From NCBI GenBank assembly GCA_963691705.1, contig OY829542.1, forward strand, positions 29,746,579 through 29,810,578: a stretch of 64,000 nt of DNA. The letters are read 5' to 3'. Numbering within the stretch: the first letter of the stretch is position 1; each line of letters starts with the position of its first letter. The DNA comes from Viola odorata (Eukaryota; Streptophyta; Magnoliopsida; Malpighiales; Violaceae). This document shows positions 24,269 through 34,320 of the stretch, piece after piece. The position numbers were made by a program, and so were the translations under genes. The notes beneath the pieces are model-generated. The model had not been told where the DNA came from. It was given only the letters and a program-made list of their open reading frames with translations, and made no database searches.

Positions 24269-25207
24269 TAAGCCCAACTGAAAACGAGCTCGAGTGTTTA
24301 CCAAGGGTTGTCATTCCCTGTCCATGTCTGGAATCTTAGGTGAGGGTCCTTTCTTTCTTAAGGCGATATGCTCATAGGATCTCCGAGCTTCTTTGTCTCC
24401 TTTAGCACGACAGAGATTGGTTTAAACGACGGGTAGAGCTTAGATCTGGAGCTTTCCTCCGAGTAAGCAGATTCCGGCCTTCATTTTTGGCTAAAGACCC
24501 GTCCTTCTGAGGTATTAAGAGATCCGCGAGAGATGCCGCTATCCCGTTCATAACCATTAGGGCGTTGCTTTCGTCTAGCGATATTATTCTGCTTGGTCCA
24601 TCGGCAGGGCTTAGAAAGTCGCAACTTCGTTCGCGTCGTAGGAGAGCTACTGACGGGCTACTTTCAGTACCGCCGCGGATTGCGGCCAGGTCATACCGTA
24701 GGCTCGCGTACGTTCCGGGTCCATCATCCTTTTGAGTGAACTGCAAACACATAGAGGAGATAGGTATTCATGGAGAAATTAGCAAACTTTGTACTTACAG
24801 GGATTTTGAGATCACGCGGGCTCTTTCTTTCCTTTCCGCCCATGAAAACAGCAATATTGACGCGGTTTTATGCCATCAGCTGCCTACAATTTGTGCGGCT
24901 TTATACCACTAGATACCTGCGATGTTGGTGAGGCTTTACGCTACTAGGAGCTACCTGCGACATCGACGAGGCCTTATACTGTGGATACCGACAATCGTAT
25001 GGCTTTTACGTCATAGCCACCTGTAATATCGTGCTTTTTGGCATTTTTCAGGATTCAGTCTCGTACCCTGTCGAATGTCTGCATCGTTGGTAGTGTACGA
25101 ACGTCGACCTCTATTTCCGTTTCAGGTCCATCGGCCTTCGAAAGTAACGGGACGGCTCGTCTTTCGAGGACCTCCTTTTTTTTCCAAGGCCCTTTTTCTT
25201 CGGAGCC

Positions 25208-25214
25208 TATAAAT
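25208..25214 (+). promoter_or_regulatory. TATA box upstream of small antisense ORF (25263)
   Basis: TATAAAT in gagcctataaatctgggg lies 55 bp before the ATG at 25263, with a C/T-rich leader between. This is a typical plant core promoter spacing, on the strand opposite to gag-pol. Confidence 0.6.
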
Positions 25215-25262
25215 CTGGGGCTTTCTCCACCCACGCTCTTCTCATCTTTTGCAATTCGCATC

Positions 25263-25640
25263 ATGGATCATTTGACTAAAAGTTTTCTCCTTTCCAAGGG
25301 CCACACTCTCAAGAACCTTAATGATGGTGACGCCGGGTTCCTGGAGAACATGCTGGTCAAGACTTCTGAGGACATCCTGGAGCTGCAAGGGATGCTGACC
25401 CCACTCCATTCCAGGCTGGGAGCCACGTCTCTGGAGGATTTCAGTCCTTTAGAGAGTGTGTCGAGGCTGGCTACCTCCATCGCTCGGATCCAGGTGGTAA
25501 TCGTCATGCTGCAGCAGCGCAAGGACATGCTGGGGTGCTGCTTGAAGGGGATGAGGGTCACCTCCGCCGACCTGACTCTGGTCATGGACTCTCTGCGAGA
25601 CATTCCTGAAGTTCCCGAGGACGCTGGCTCTGATGCCTGA
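25263..25640 (+). CDS. Small antisense ORF of element A, 125 aa, unknown function
   Basis: The ORF opens with ATG at 25263, shortly after a TATA box, and ends TGA at 25640. It is Leu-rich and mostly helical in appearance (LVKTSEDILELQGMLTPLH, SRLATSIARIQVVIVMLQQR), with an acidic end DIPEVPEDAGSD. No known domain was recognised. It lies between the 3' LTR of A and aORF-a, on the same strand as the aORFs. Whether element B has a counterpart cannot be seen because B leaves the window before that point. The good start context and intact frame argue for a real gene. Confidence 0.5.
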   Translation: MDHLTKSFLLSKGHTLKNLNDGDAGFLENMLVKTSEDILELQGMLTPLHSRLGATSLEDFSPLESVSRLATSIARIQVVIVMLQQRKDMLGCCLKGMRVTSADLTLVMDSLRDIPEVPEDAGSDA

Positions 25641-26030
25641 CAGCGGTGGCTCCCTTTGAGCCTTTTTTCTTTTCTCCTAGTTGTGCGGCTGTACCTTTCG
25701 GCCATTAGGCCATAATAAATAAACTGCTTTCGTTGTGCCCTTAATCACTGTTCTTCTTCTTTAATGCGTCCTTTGTCTTTTTTCAATTGGAGGTATTCTT
25801 AGCCCAACTGAAAACGAGTCAATCACTGGACGGTTTCCCCACTAACCGTTCCAAATTAATTCTGCGCCGCCACCTTCTTGTCCATCCATTGGGCTAATAT
25901 TCGGTTTTCCTCGATCTGGGAGAGATTTCAACAGGCGTGACTGTAAATCTAGATTCGTACTCCAGGTTGTACGCGTGTCAGTTCTCAAAAGTCGTGTTGG
26001 GAGATCAAAGGCTTTTCCCCCTCTTTTGGC

Positions 26031-26039
26031 TATTTAAAG
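26031..26039 (+). promoter_or_regulatory. TATA-like box upstream of ORF at 26108
   Basis: TATTTAAAG in ggctatttaaagggatcc lies 77 bp before the ATG at 26108, again with a pyrimidine-rich leader. A ttggcag acceptor-like site lies near 26090. Confidence 0.5.
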
Positions 26040-26107
26040 GGATCCTTTCCCCCTTTTCTGTTCATCTTTTTATTTATTTTTCCCCTTGGCAGATCGCCTG
26101 TGATCTC

Positions 26108-26554
26108 ATGGATGACTCTTATTTTTTGGATACAGCGGCGCAGGATTCTCCGCCAACTCCTCCGACTTCGCCGGACTCAGACAACCCTCCTCCGTCGCCT
26201 CTGTGGAGGCCGTTTGTTCGCCGGCGGGGACGCAAGAGGCAGAGGAAAAATGCCTCAAAAGGGTCTGCACCGCTTTTCAAGTATCATGCCCCTTCTGCTG
26301 AAAAGGAGGATGAACCCTTTATTCCTCCTCGCCCTGTCTTGCCAAAAGTAGTTCTCCCCTCCGCGAGCGCTGAAACAACGATGTCGACCACAGAAGAGGG
26401 GCCCGACCGCTCACTGATATACGCAGGAAAGAGGAATGAAGAGTCTTTCCCCCCTTTAGCGGGGAGCCATCGCTCTCGGATGATGATGTTGTTTATTTCT
26501 GCGGCATCTCTTGGTCTGAGAGTGATTAGTTTAAAATGTCTCGTCCCTTTGTAG
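26108..26554 (+). CDS. Small antisense ORF of element A, Pro-rich with basic cluster, 148 aa
   Basis: The protein starts MDDSYFLDTAAQDSPPTPP. It continues with a Pro/Ser-rich stretch and the basic cluster RRRGRKRQRK (about residues 38-47), which could be a nuclear localisation signal. No domain was recognised. The last 30 codons look unlike the rest. The +1 frame over the same stretch gives an acidic ending (SLSDDDVVYFCGISWSESD), so a one-base frameshift near 26465 is likely. It sits between the 125-aa ORF and aORF-a, with its own TATA-like box. Confidence 0.42.
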   Translation: MDDSYFLDTAAQDSPPTPPTSPDSDNPPPSPLWRPFVRRRGRKRQRKNASKGSAPLFKYHAPSAEKEDEPFIPPRPVLPKVVLPSASAETTMSTTEEGPDRSLIYAGKRNEESFPPLAGSHRSRMMMLFISAASLGLRVISLKCLVPL

Positions 26555-26803
26555 ATGCCGTATGGCTTTCCGAAAATGAATAAGATAATCTTCCCTTTTC
26601 TTTTTGTTCCCTTATCGCCTTTCTAATTCACTTCTTCGAACGTCAAGGGTTATCGCAGAGGGGATCAGTGGCTGAGTGCAACCGTCGTTGGATCTCTAGT
26701 CAATAACCGTCTTTTCTGAAAGACATAAATGACTGTCCACGCGTCTCTTTCTGCCCCGCACGTGTTTCAATTCTACAGGCTGTCTTCTTCTTCAAGTTGA
26801 ACC

Positions 26804-26811
26804 TTTATAAG
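26804..26811 (+). promoter_or_regulatory. TATA box of aORF-a in element A
   Basis: TTTATAAG in aacctttataagggaaac lies about 190 bp before the ATG at 27003. An earlier ATG at 26930 followed by CAG|GTATTTTG raises the possibility of a spliced leader. Confidence 0.55.
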
Positions 26812-27002
26812 GGAAACCCTATTCTCTTTTATCATTTTTGCTAATATTCTGCAATTTTTCACACTTTCTCTTTCTCCTGTGTTTCTTCTTGCTCGAGAAG
26901 AGAGTCTTCACAACTGCTCGTCGGCGATGACGGTCTGTTCTCCGGCTACTTTTTCCAGGTATTTTGTCCCTCTCTCGCCGTAGTTTATTTTCCCAATTTC
27001 TT

Positions 27003-29216
27003 ATGTCTCATATTGGAGCTTCTGCGAGAGTCGAAAATCCCATAGATCTCGAGGCTAGGAGAGCTCGTAGTATTTTCAATTGTGATGAAGTTTTGAGGGC
27101 TGAGTTGGAGGAGAACGGTATCACATTCCCCTTGGGCTGTCGCCCTTATATCCCTACGAAAGATATTCGGCTTCATGCCGCCATGTGGGGAACGTTTCGG
27201 CTGGTTTACTTCAAGATGTTCCTCTACGTATTTCATCTCCCCCTTCATACTTCTCTGATGAAGCTGCTCAACCACTACGATCTCAATCCGGTTCAAATAA
27301 CTCCATCTTCATGGTGTGGGATTTACGCGTTCCTTCGGTCATGCGAGATGAAGCGTATTTTCACTCCATCCCTTGATCTGTTCCGTACATTTTTCAAGCT
27401 GAGCTGTCGCGCCTGCTTGGTAGATATCACTCCTAGATGGAATGACGACGTCGTGCACTTTTTCTGGCGGAACTTCCAAGGTTTTGAAGAAAACGTAGAT
27501 AATTGGAAAAATGGTTTCTTCACCCTTCGACTGCCGTCCCGCTGGTGGCGCGGAGGCTTTAATCAAAAGATTGCTAGTGCCGATTGGAAAAATCCAGAAG
27601 TGCTGTCTAGTACCGATGGGTCCCATGTTTCTGCTCTCTTAGAGATAGAAGGGCCTTTCCACATTCGGGAATTTGCTCGATTCAGACCCTTGAAAGAATG
27701 TGTCGTTGGTGAGTTTTTCTTTTGCCACGTTATCGCTTCGCTTTACTTGCTATATTAATATATTCCGTTGACAGGTAGTGCTGAGGGTTGTTCCTCTGTT
27801 GGAAATAACACTCCTCTGAACGTGGTACCGCTTCAAACGCTACCTCCTTCTCCGCCGCCCGAAAGTTCCGGCAATCCAATCATCCCACCAAGGAAAAGGA
27901 GGATTAAGATTGTCGCAGTGCGCAACGCTTCCGCCCAACCTTCTCGTTTTCTTGAGAATTGGTTGCCGCTCCGGGGTAGGGGAGTGTCTTCGAGTCGTCC
28001 TGCGACTGAAATAGTTGATAGCGATAGCAAGACCATGGATGCCGGCTCTGAACTGCATCACGCGACTCTTGCCCAACGGATGAAGCTCAGGGCGAGGAAA
28101 AATGGTCCTGTGGCGGAGTCATCCGAGGACAATAGCGAGGAGATGGCTGCCGAAACGGAGCGCCTCAAAAAGAAAATCCGGAAAAAGAAAACGGATCCTC
28201 CGATTCCTCCCTTGAAGGAAGTTAATGCAGTTCCCTCTACTAAGGTCGACACGTGTCCTATCGCGAGTACCTCGCAAGCGACGGAGGTTGTCAAGGCACC
28301 TTCCGTTGTTCATTGCAAAACTGATGAGGTTTCCGCGGCGGTGGACCCACCTTTGCCATCCGGTGGCCCTGATTCTCCGATTTCCTCCTGTATCCCGGAC
28401 GTGTCCGTGCCAGTTTCAAACCCAAACGTTCCTCCTAATCCTGTCCCGAAGAAACCTCAGCCTTTATTCCTTTCGTCGATCTCGGGCGTTGGTAATTCTG
28501 TAAAGAGTTGCTCTCCTCCCTTTATCGCCAACCTTTCCCCTCCAGGTCCTCAAGGGAATGCTGCGTTTCAGCTGGATCTGTCATCTTTCGGTACTGACGG
28601 GCTTCGTGCTTTAGGGATATCGGATCCGCTATCGCGAGATGAGCTGGTAGGGACCATAGTGGGCTAGATGTTCAGTTCTTCGAAGGACAAGGAAGAGTTC
28701 CTGCAGCGCCCTCCTGAAGTTCAACATACACGCCTCCTGAATGATATGCTGGCTAGCTTTCGCGAGATGAACTATTTTCTCGAGGATCAGAGCGGCAAGG
28801 TTCGACGCTCTCCCGATTCGACGGAACAACTAGATGCCGCTTTGGCGAAGGTAACAGAGCTGTCCAAGCTTCATGATCGTACCCGGGCAGAGTTGAACGA
28901 GTGCCGCGCCGATCTCACACGAGAAAGATCCAAAGGGAAGGCTAAAGTGGAGCTACTAGAGGTGGAACTAGTGGCGGCCGATAAAAGGAACTCTCTCCTT
29001 CGTGAAGAGATTTTGTCCCGTGATGCGGATTTAGCCAAAGTGCCCTCGAGGATAGCTTGGTGGAAAGATAAGACTATGGAGGCCTGTATCGCTGGCTTTA
29101 TAGATCTCTACCGCCAGGGAGCCGTTGACTTGACCAAGCCGTCTGATTATACTTCCAAGAAGATAAAGGATTTAGGCGAAGGCGAGGGAGATTTTCTTTC
29201 TCTCGGGGAGGAGTAG
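27003..29216 (+). pseudogene. Antisense gene aORF-a of element A, two exons, one stop codon
   Basis: Exon 1 (27003-27708) and exon 2 (27775-29216) are joined by a 66-bp GT-AG intron in phase 1. The total is 716 codons. Exon 1 has the conserved domain YFKMFLYVFHLPLHTSLMKL then DLNPVQITPSSWCGIYAFL. It resembles the plant 'putative gypsy type transposon' family (PF04195-like; to be tested). Exon 2 has a Pro/Ser-rich linker, a basic stretch LKKKIRKKKT (about 28165-28195) and a coiled coil (about 28830-29040). A single TAG at 28665-28667 stands where element B has GAG; the frame is otherwise open. The gene runs opposite to gag-pol. Its product's role is unknown. Confidence 0.72.
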
Positions 29217-29707
29217 GCGAATGGTGGCAGCGATATCTGTGCCAGCCATCGACTGGTCAAGGCTGATTCTCTGGGAAGATTTTCCCATTTATTCACTTTT
29301 TCTTGTATTGTAATAACGCCTTTTCGCGAGAAATGATATTTGCACTTTATTTTAAAATAATCTCTGCTTTGCTTTTCCCCGTTATCCCGGAGGCTACCGG
29401 TTTGGTTAACGCCATTATGCGTTATCCCCTTTAGTGTAGTATCACTCTTGTCTTATTCCAAGAGATCCTTTCTGCTTTTCAGAGTATTTAATGCTTATGA
29501 TCTTTTGATTGATGCGGGAGAAAAGTCTTGATAACTCAGGCACACGTAGCCATTTTTTAGGACACCTAGGGCTAGCGTGCTTCAGAATTTTAGCAAGATC
29601 GAAGCGTTGCCGCGTTTCTCTAGAATTGTACTCATTGCTTGAGTCTTTTCCTTGTGATCCTCTCACGCAACGACTGCGACGTCCGTCATTTCGTTGACTA
29701 CTAGGGT

Positions 29708-29714
29708 TATAAAA
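29708..29714 (+). promoter_or_regulatory. TATA box of aORF-b in element A
   Basis: TATAAAA in agggttataaaacccaat lies about 170 bp before the ATG at 29882, with a strongly pyrimidine-rich leader between them. Confidence 0.6.
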
Positions 29715-29881
29715 CCCAATTCTTATTTCTTTTGCTTATTTTTGCCGTTCTGCTTTCTTCATATTTTCTCTAGCCGTCTTATTTTCTTTTCACCGTTCAA
29801 GGTTCTCGAAGATCTTTCTCTCTAAAGGTACCTCTTTTTTTCTTTCGTCGTCTTCTCCATCTTTACTTTTTTATTTCTGCC

Positions 29882-32240
29882 ATGGCTAAGACTCGCCGCT
29901 CTGAGTCGAGATCTGCCGATGAGAAAAAGATGGATATTACCGTTAGTAGTATCACCTCTGAGGTTGCTCTTAATGAGCATTTAGCCGCTCACAATGCTGT
30001 TATCCCTGAGGGTTATAAGGCCATCGTTGCCCTTGAGTCGGTATGCTTGAATAGCGTTTTGACGGGCAAGCGTAGGGTCCTGTACACACAAATGTTCCGT
30101 TATGGTTTCCAGCTTCCCATCAACTCTTTCATAAAATAGTTGCTCATTGCCTGCGATTTGAATCCTGTTCAATTAGCCCCGAATGCGTATTGCTGCGTTT
30201 ATGCCTTCTTAGAACTTTGTAAATATAAGGGGATCACTTCCCCTTCTCTTTTACTGCTTAAATCAGTTTTTAAACTGATGAAGTGTCGGGGAGTGATAAC
30301 GATATCGCCCCATTATGATGATGACTCACTCAAGTCCTTCACTTGGAAACTTCTCCACATTGAGTCCTCTGTCGATGCTTGGAAGAAAGAGTTCTTTGTG
30401 ATTGATCTTCCTAAAGACCCCAGTTCCTGGTGGCGGTCTGGGTTTAACCAAGACGTCAAGGACAACGTCTGGGGTCGACCGGAGACTCTTCCTCAGCGCG
30501 AACAAGGCTGGTTAGACAAACTTCTTCATCTGGAAATCAGCGTTCATATCCGCTATGTGGCGTGCGGAGTCGATATGAAGGCCTGCGTTAGACGTGAGTG
30601 TCCAGTCGCTTCCTTCTTTACTATCACTGATACTAATGCTAACGTTATTTTGTCATCATGCAACGATAGATCCCGACTACAAGCCTGAGAACGTAAGGAG
30701 GTGACTGAAAAGGGCCCAGGACAGAGAAGAAAAAGAGAAGGCCATCTCTACAGAAGCTGCCGATAACTCCACTGTGCTTCCTGCCATTTCCGTGAGCCTT
30801 GCTCAAGTATCCTCTTCCTCAGCCGGTGAGGGGAATACCGACATTCCTTCAGGTGTCCCTATCGTGACCGTCGCTGCCGCTCCTGCCCAACCGTCTTCTT
30901 CTAAGGTTCCTAAGGTCCTTGCCAAAGGAAAAAAGAAGAAAAGAACAAGAAGCGTTGCCGCTCTTACTCCTTCTCCGGACGCGGCAGGTTCTTCGGAAGC
31001 ACCTCCTCTCAAGACTGCCGCTGTGAGTGTGCTTCCTTGTTACGATATGTTGTTTATCGGTGTTTATTGCCATTTCTCTTATTTGTGTTTCGTACTGGGT
31101 TCTTAGCAGGAGACCGTTACTGGTTCTACCTCCGCCTCTCCCACAGGCGAAATGGACATGAGTCATGTGCTGGGTGGTTCCAGGAAGAGATCTCGACCGG
31201 AGGGTGAGGGTGGGAGCTTATCTTCTAACGTTGTCGAGGCGGAAGTCGGGCCGGACAGAATCTTTGTTTCTATGGATGGCCCCTAGACTCACCCTTCTGG
31301 ATTTTTGGGGAACCTGAGTACGACTGAGACTTTCGGGGCTTCACCCAATTCCTTCGGTGGGCATGTTCATGCATATGGTCCTGACTCGGGCTATCAAGAA
31401 GGTTTATAGGACTTTTCGGGCTACCACCCTCACGGTTCCTATGCCGTCCAAGGGGGTTCTTCATCTCAAGTCCACCCTCCTGTCCCTCTGACCTTTGTCC
31501 CCTCAAGCGTTCCTTTATCGCAGCGTTGCGGCGAGGGGGCCTCCACCTTTAACTATGCTGCGGACCTAAGTTCCTCGAGTGTGCTTGGTACTGTGACTCA
31601 CCAAGTGGGTTTATATGATTTTCGCAATACAGGCTTAGCGGCTCTCGGGGGCGATGGTTCAGTTGAGGTTTCGGCTTTCTTGGCAGCCCAAATACTGTCG
31701 ACCCCTGCTGAGCGGGAAGCTTTCCTCTCGCAGATAGATGACGATAAGGTGAACTCGCTACGCACTGGAATCTTTTCCAATTTTGTGCAATTTTAGTACT
31801 GGACAGAGCACGTACAACGTCAGGCTGCTTCTCTTACTGCGTCCCTTTCTGAACTTTCGCGAGAGCGAAATGAGAAGAATAAACTGCTGGAGGAACGCAA
31901 TCGATTGTTACTGGCTCAGCAGGAGCTGTCGAGACAAGTGTCTACCCTTGATGCAAAGAATGTCGTGCTGGAAGGAGAGAAGTCATCCTTGGCAAAGGAG
32001 AAAATGACCTGGGAGGAAAAGAGAGCCGCTCTGACGGAGGAATTAGCCGATAAGAGCCTGTGGCACGTGGAGCGGACGACCACTATCTTAGTCGAATGCT
32101 TTGAAGAGGTCCATGGAGCAGATGCGTATGAAGGTGACAAGGTCACAGAGGCCTTCAAACAGAAGTCTGCCGACCTTAATGAAGCAGGCTTTCGCCGAGC
32201 TAAAGCGAAGGGTTGGAGACGGAGGAACCCTGAGGGTTGA
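29882..32240 (+). pseudogene. Antisense gene aORF-b of element A, three exons, several stop codons
   Basis: Exons are 29882-30593, 30670-31022 and 31110-32240 (GT-AG, phases 1 and 0), matching the three exons of the intact copy in element B. Exon 1 holds the PF04195-like domain (YTQMFRYGFQLPINSF, DLNPVQLAPNAYCCVYAFL). Exon 2 is a basic Pro/Ser/Ala-rich linker with KGKKKKRTR. Exon 3 ends in a coiled coil (LSRERNEKNKLLEERNRLLL). Stops at 30137, 30702, 31284, 31407 and 31794 disrupt it. The gene starts MAKT like its partner in B. Confidence 0.75.
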
Positions 32241-32806
32241 CACATTCCCGAGCTTTGCCGCCTCTTTTACTGCTATCAGGTTTTTTGTTTTTTGCCTCCG
32301 CGGCGTTATTGTTTTGGTTTCTGAAACTTGTGACTTTTCTAAGGCACCTTTATGCATTTGAACAGTTTATATCTTCGCTACTGTCTTTTCCCTTTCTTTA
32401 TTTCACTTTCTGAAATTCCCAGGGTGTCGCTACCATCCTGGCGACATAATATGTTTAATTTCTCGAGCAGACTCGTAGCGTTTCAGCAACAGATATCGCT
32501 GAGGTCGGCATCGGGTTAGCTTTCCCGGCGAGCCTCATAGTATCGTCGCTTTGTGCAGTCGTCAATCTTTCCACCACTCGAAAGTTATTCTGCACATTCT
32601 CAATTGTAAACCATTAGTAGCATAACGGGTTACGAGAGATAGTGATTACCCGTAGGAGCTTTTCCGCTGCCGTCATAGGGCGTTTAGTCATGGAAGTCGC
32701 GTGAATCGCTTTTTCCGTCAGCTCTACTTCACTAGGGATTACACATCTAGTTACTAGCTGGAATTTCGCGATTCTTTGCGCTTCCATTTTTCCACGATCG
32801 CCCTGG
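32241..32806. other. Spacer after aORF-b in element A
   Basis: No coding region or repeat was recognised. It separates the 3' end of aORF-b from the convergent tandem repeat and would contain the gene's 3' untranslated region. Confidence 0.4.
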
Positions 32807-33064
32807 AAAGTGCCCTCACTTAGTGAGCCGTCGGATCGGGACTGACTATCACAAGGATAGGACTTTTCACTTTCAGGCGTTGTCCTCGCGTCTAGAATTA
32901 TGCCCTTACTTGATGAACCGACTACGCTAGTCCGGTTACTAAGATAGGACTTTTCACTTCTAGAACGGAGTTACTATATCCTTGGGGCGTGCCTTGTCTT
33001 GATGAGCCGTCTCTGCGAGAACAGTCATTACAAGAAAATGACTTTTCACTCCCAAGGATTCCGG

Positions 33065-34029
33065 GTAGTTGATATGATCCGGCCTAGTGTAAGTAAGCCG
33101 AATGATATATGGAGCTTGAGGAGGATCTAGCCGATGGAGTTATCAACAAGACTTGAAAGAAAGACACGAAGTTCACACACAAAGACACGGATTTGCAGCG
33201 GAAATATAGAGTAGAAAGGAAGAAACAAAGTACCGGAGTGTTGAATGTTGTTAGATGGACAAAACGGAAGTAATGAACAAATGCACCACTTGACAAGCTC
33301 AAACCAATCCAGCAAACAAAGCTTCAAATATATTTGAGTCACCCAAACTTGTTACAAATTCGATTACAAAGGTTTCCCGGAGGAAGATCGGGAGGAGTGT
33401 TCTCTACTCAAGCGATCTTTCTCCAAGAAGGATTGAAGAGTTTAATGACCTAGGTGATAAGTTTAAGGAGTGCTCTCAACTTATCAAATATCACTCAAGT
33501 CAAAAAACTGACTAAGAAAATGAAACAAGAGCTATTTATACAAGTAAGCAAAAAGGTAACAAATCCGACGCTAACGTGATTCACGGTTAGGGATAACCGT
33601 GATCACGTTAGCCAAAAACTCATTAGCGTGATCAATGCTAATCCTTAACGTGAATCACGCTCGACACAACTCCTACCGTGATTCACGGTTAGAACGAACC
33701 GTGATCACGGTAAGACACCCAAGGATCAGCTCCCACATCAGAAGGTAGCGTGATTCACGGTTAGGCCTAACCGTGATCACGTTACCCAAAATTCTCCAGG
33801 CGTGATTCACGGTTAGGACGAACCGTGATCACGGTCATGCATCTTCTTTGGTTCGATGGAAAATCACATAGGCCGGCTTTTCCTTGGTTTGGGTGGATCC
33901 GTTCTCTCTCATTTTGCCTTCCAACCATAAGGACAAACCTCTTGCCTTGCTTCGTGTGATCGTACATTGAGGGTACACATCTTGAGTGTCGATAAGGGTG
34001 TTGGAAGAGTCCGGGATCATATCAGTAGT
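33065..34029. mobile_element. Solo LTR (33070-34024, 955 bp) with 5-bp target duplication GTAGT
   Basis: The insert begins TGATATGATCC and ends GGATCATATCA, an 11-bp perfect inverted repeat with TG...CA termini. It is flanked by GTAGT at 33065-33069 and 34025-34029. There is no coding sequence or primer site, so it is a solo LTR left by recombination between two LTRs. It belongs to a family unlike A, B or C; Copia versus gypsy cannot be decided without internal sequence. Confidence 0.85.
33570..33838. repeat. Array of hairpin-forming repeats in the solo LTR
   Basis: Five units at roughly 50-bp spacing each combine cgtgattcacggttag with its near-complement aaccgtgatcacg, separated by 3-8 bases. 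Each unit can fold into a stem of about 15 bp. The second unit (near 33625) is the most degenerate. The motif cgtgatcacg is itself palindromic. Confidence 0.85.
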
Positions 34030-34320
34030 GCCCTCACTTAGTGAGCCATCTGATCAGGACCGGCATGCACAAGGATAGGACTTTTCACTCCCGGAGGGCG
34101 CTAGGGATCTTTAAATCCCTACGCTAGTTCAAGGCATCCTGGGTCGTGCCCTCACTTAGTGAGCCATCTGATCAGGACCGACATTCACAAGGATATGACT
34201 TTTCACTCCCAGGTGCCCCCTTTTCTATCTGCACAAAAATCAACCACAAACACCCAAGGAAGCTCTCTCAGGGAGCGTTAGCTAAGGTTAGGGTTGGCAT
34301 TAGTCAAAGGTGCAGATAGT

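Larger units (their letters stand above)
32811..34222 (+). repeat. Tandem repeat between pol and aORF-b in element A (five units)
   Basis: Units of about 65-80 bp start at 32811, 32901, 32990, 34029 and 34147. Each runs tgcc(c)t(c)acttagtgagcc, then a variable part, then acaaggataggacttttcac. A solo LTR (33070-34024) inserted at the start of the fourth unit. The same repeat, in the same orientation relative to the element, lies downstream of pol in element B (58104-58600). Tandem repeats after pol are the namesake feature of Retand elements. Confidence 0.85.

Noticed and set aside
24402..24752. A 116-codon minus-strand frame just inside the 3' LTR of element A
   Set aside because: No recognisable domain, low-complexity Ser/Arg-rich product, and no support from element B. 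Its start coincides with a splice-acceptor-like TTTGCAG. Not enough to call a gene.
24269..32240. The plus-strand genes at 25-32 kb as ordinary host genes caught between transposons
   Set aside because: The same pair occurs in element B at the same place relative to pol and in the same orientation, and both sets lie inside the LTR boundaries of their element. They belong to the retrotransposon family.
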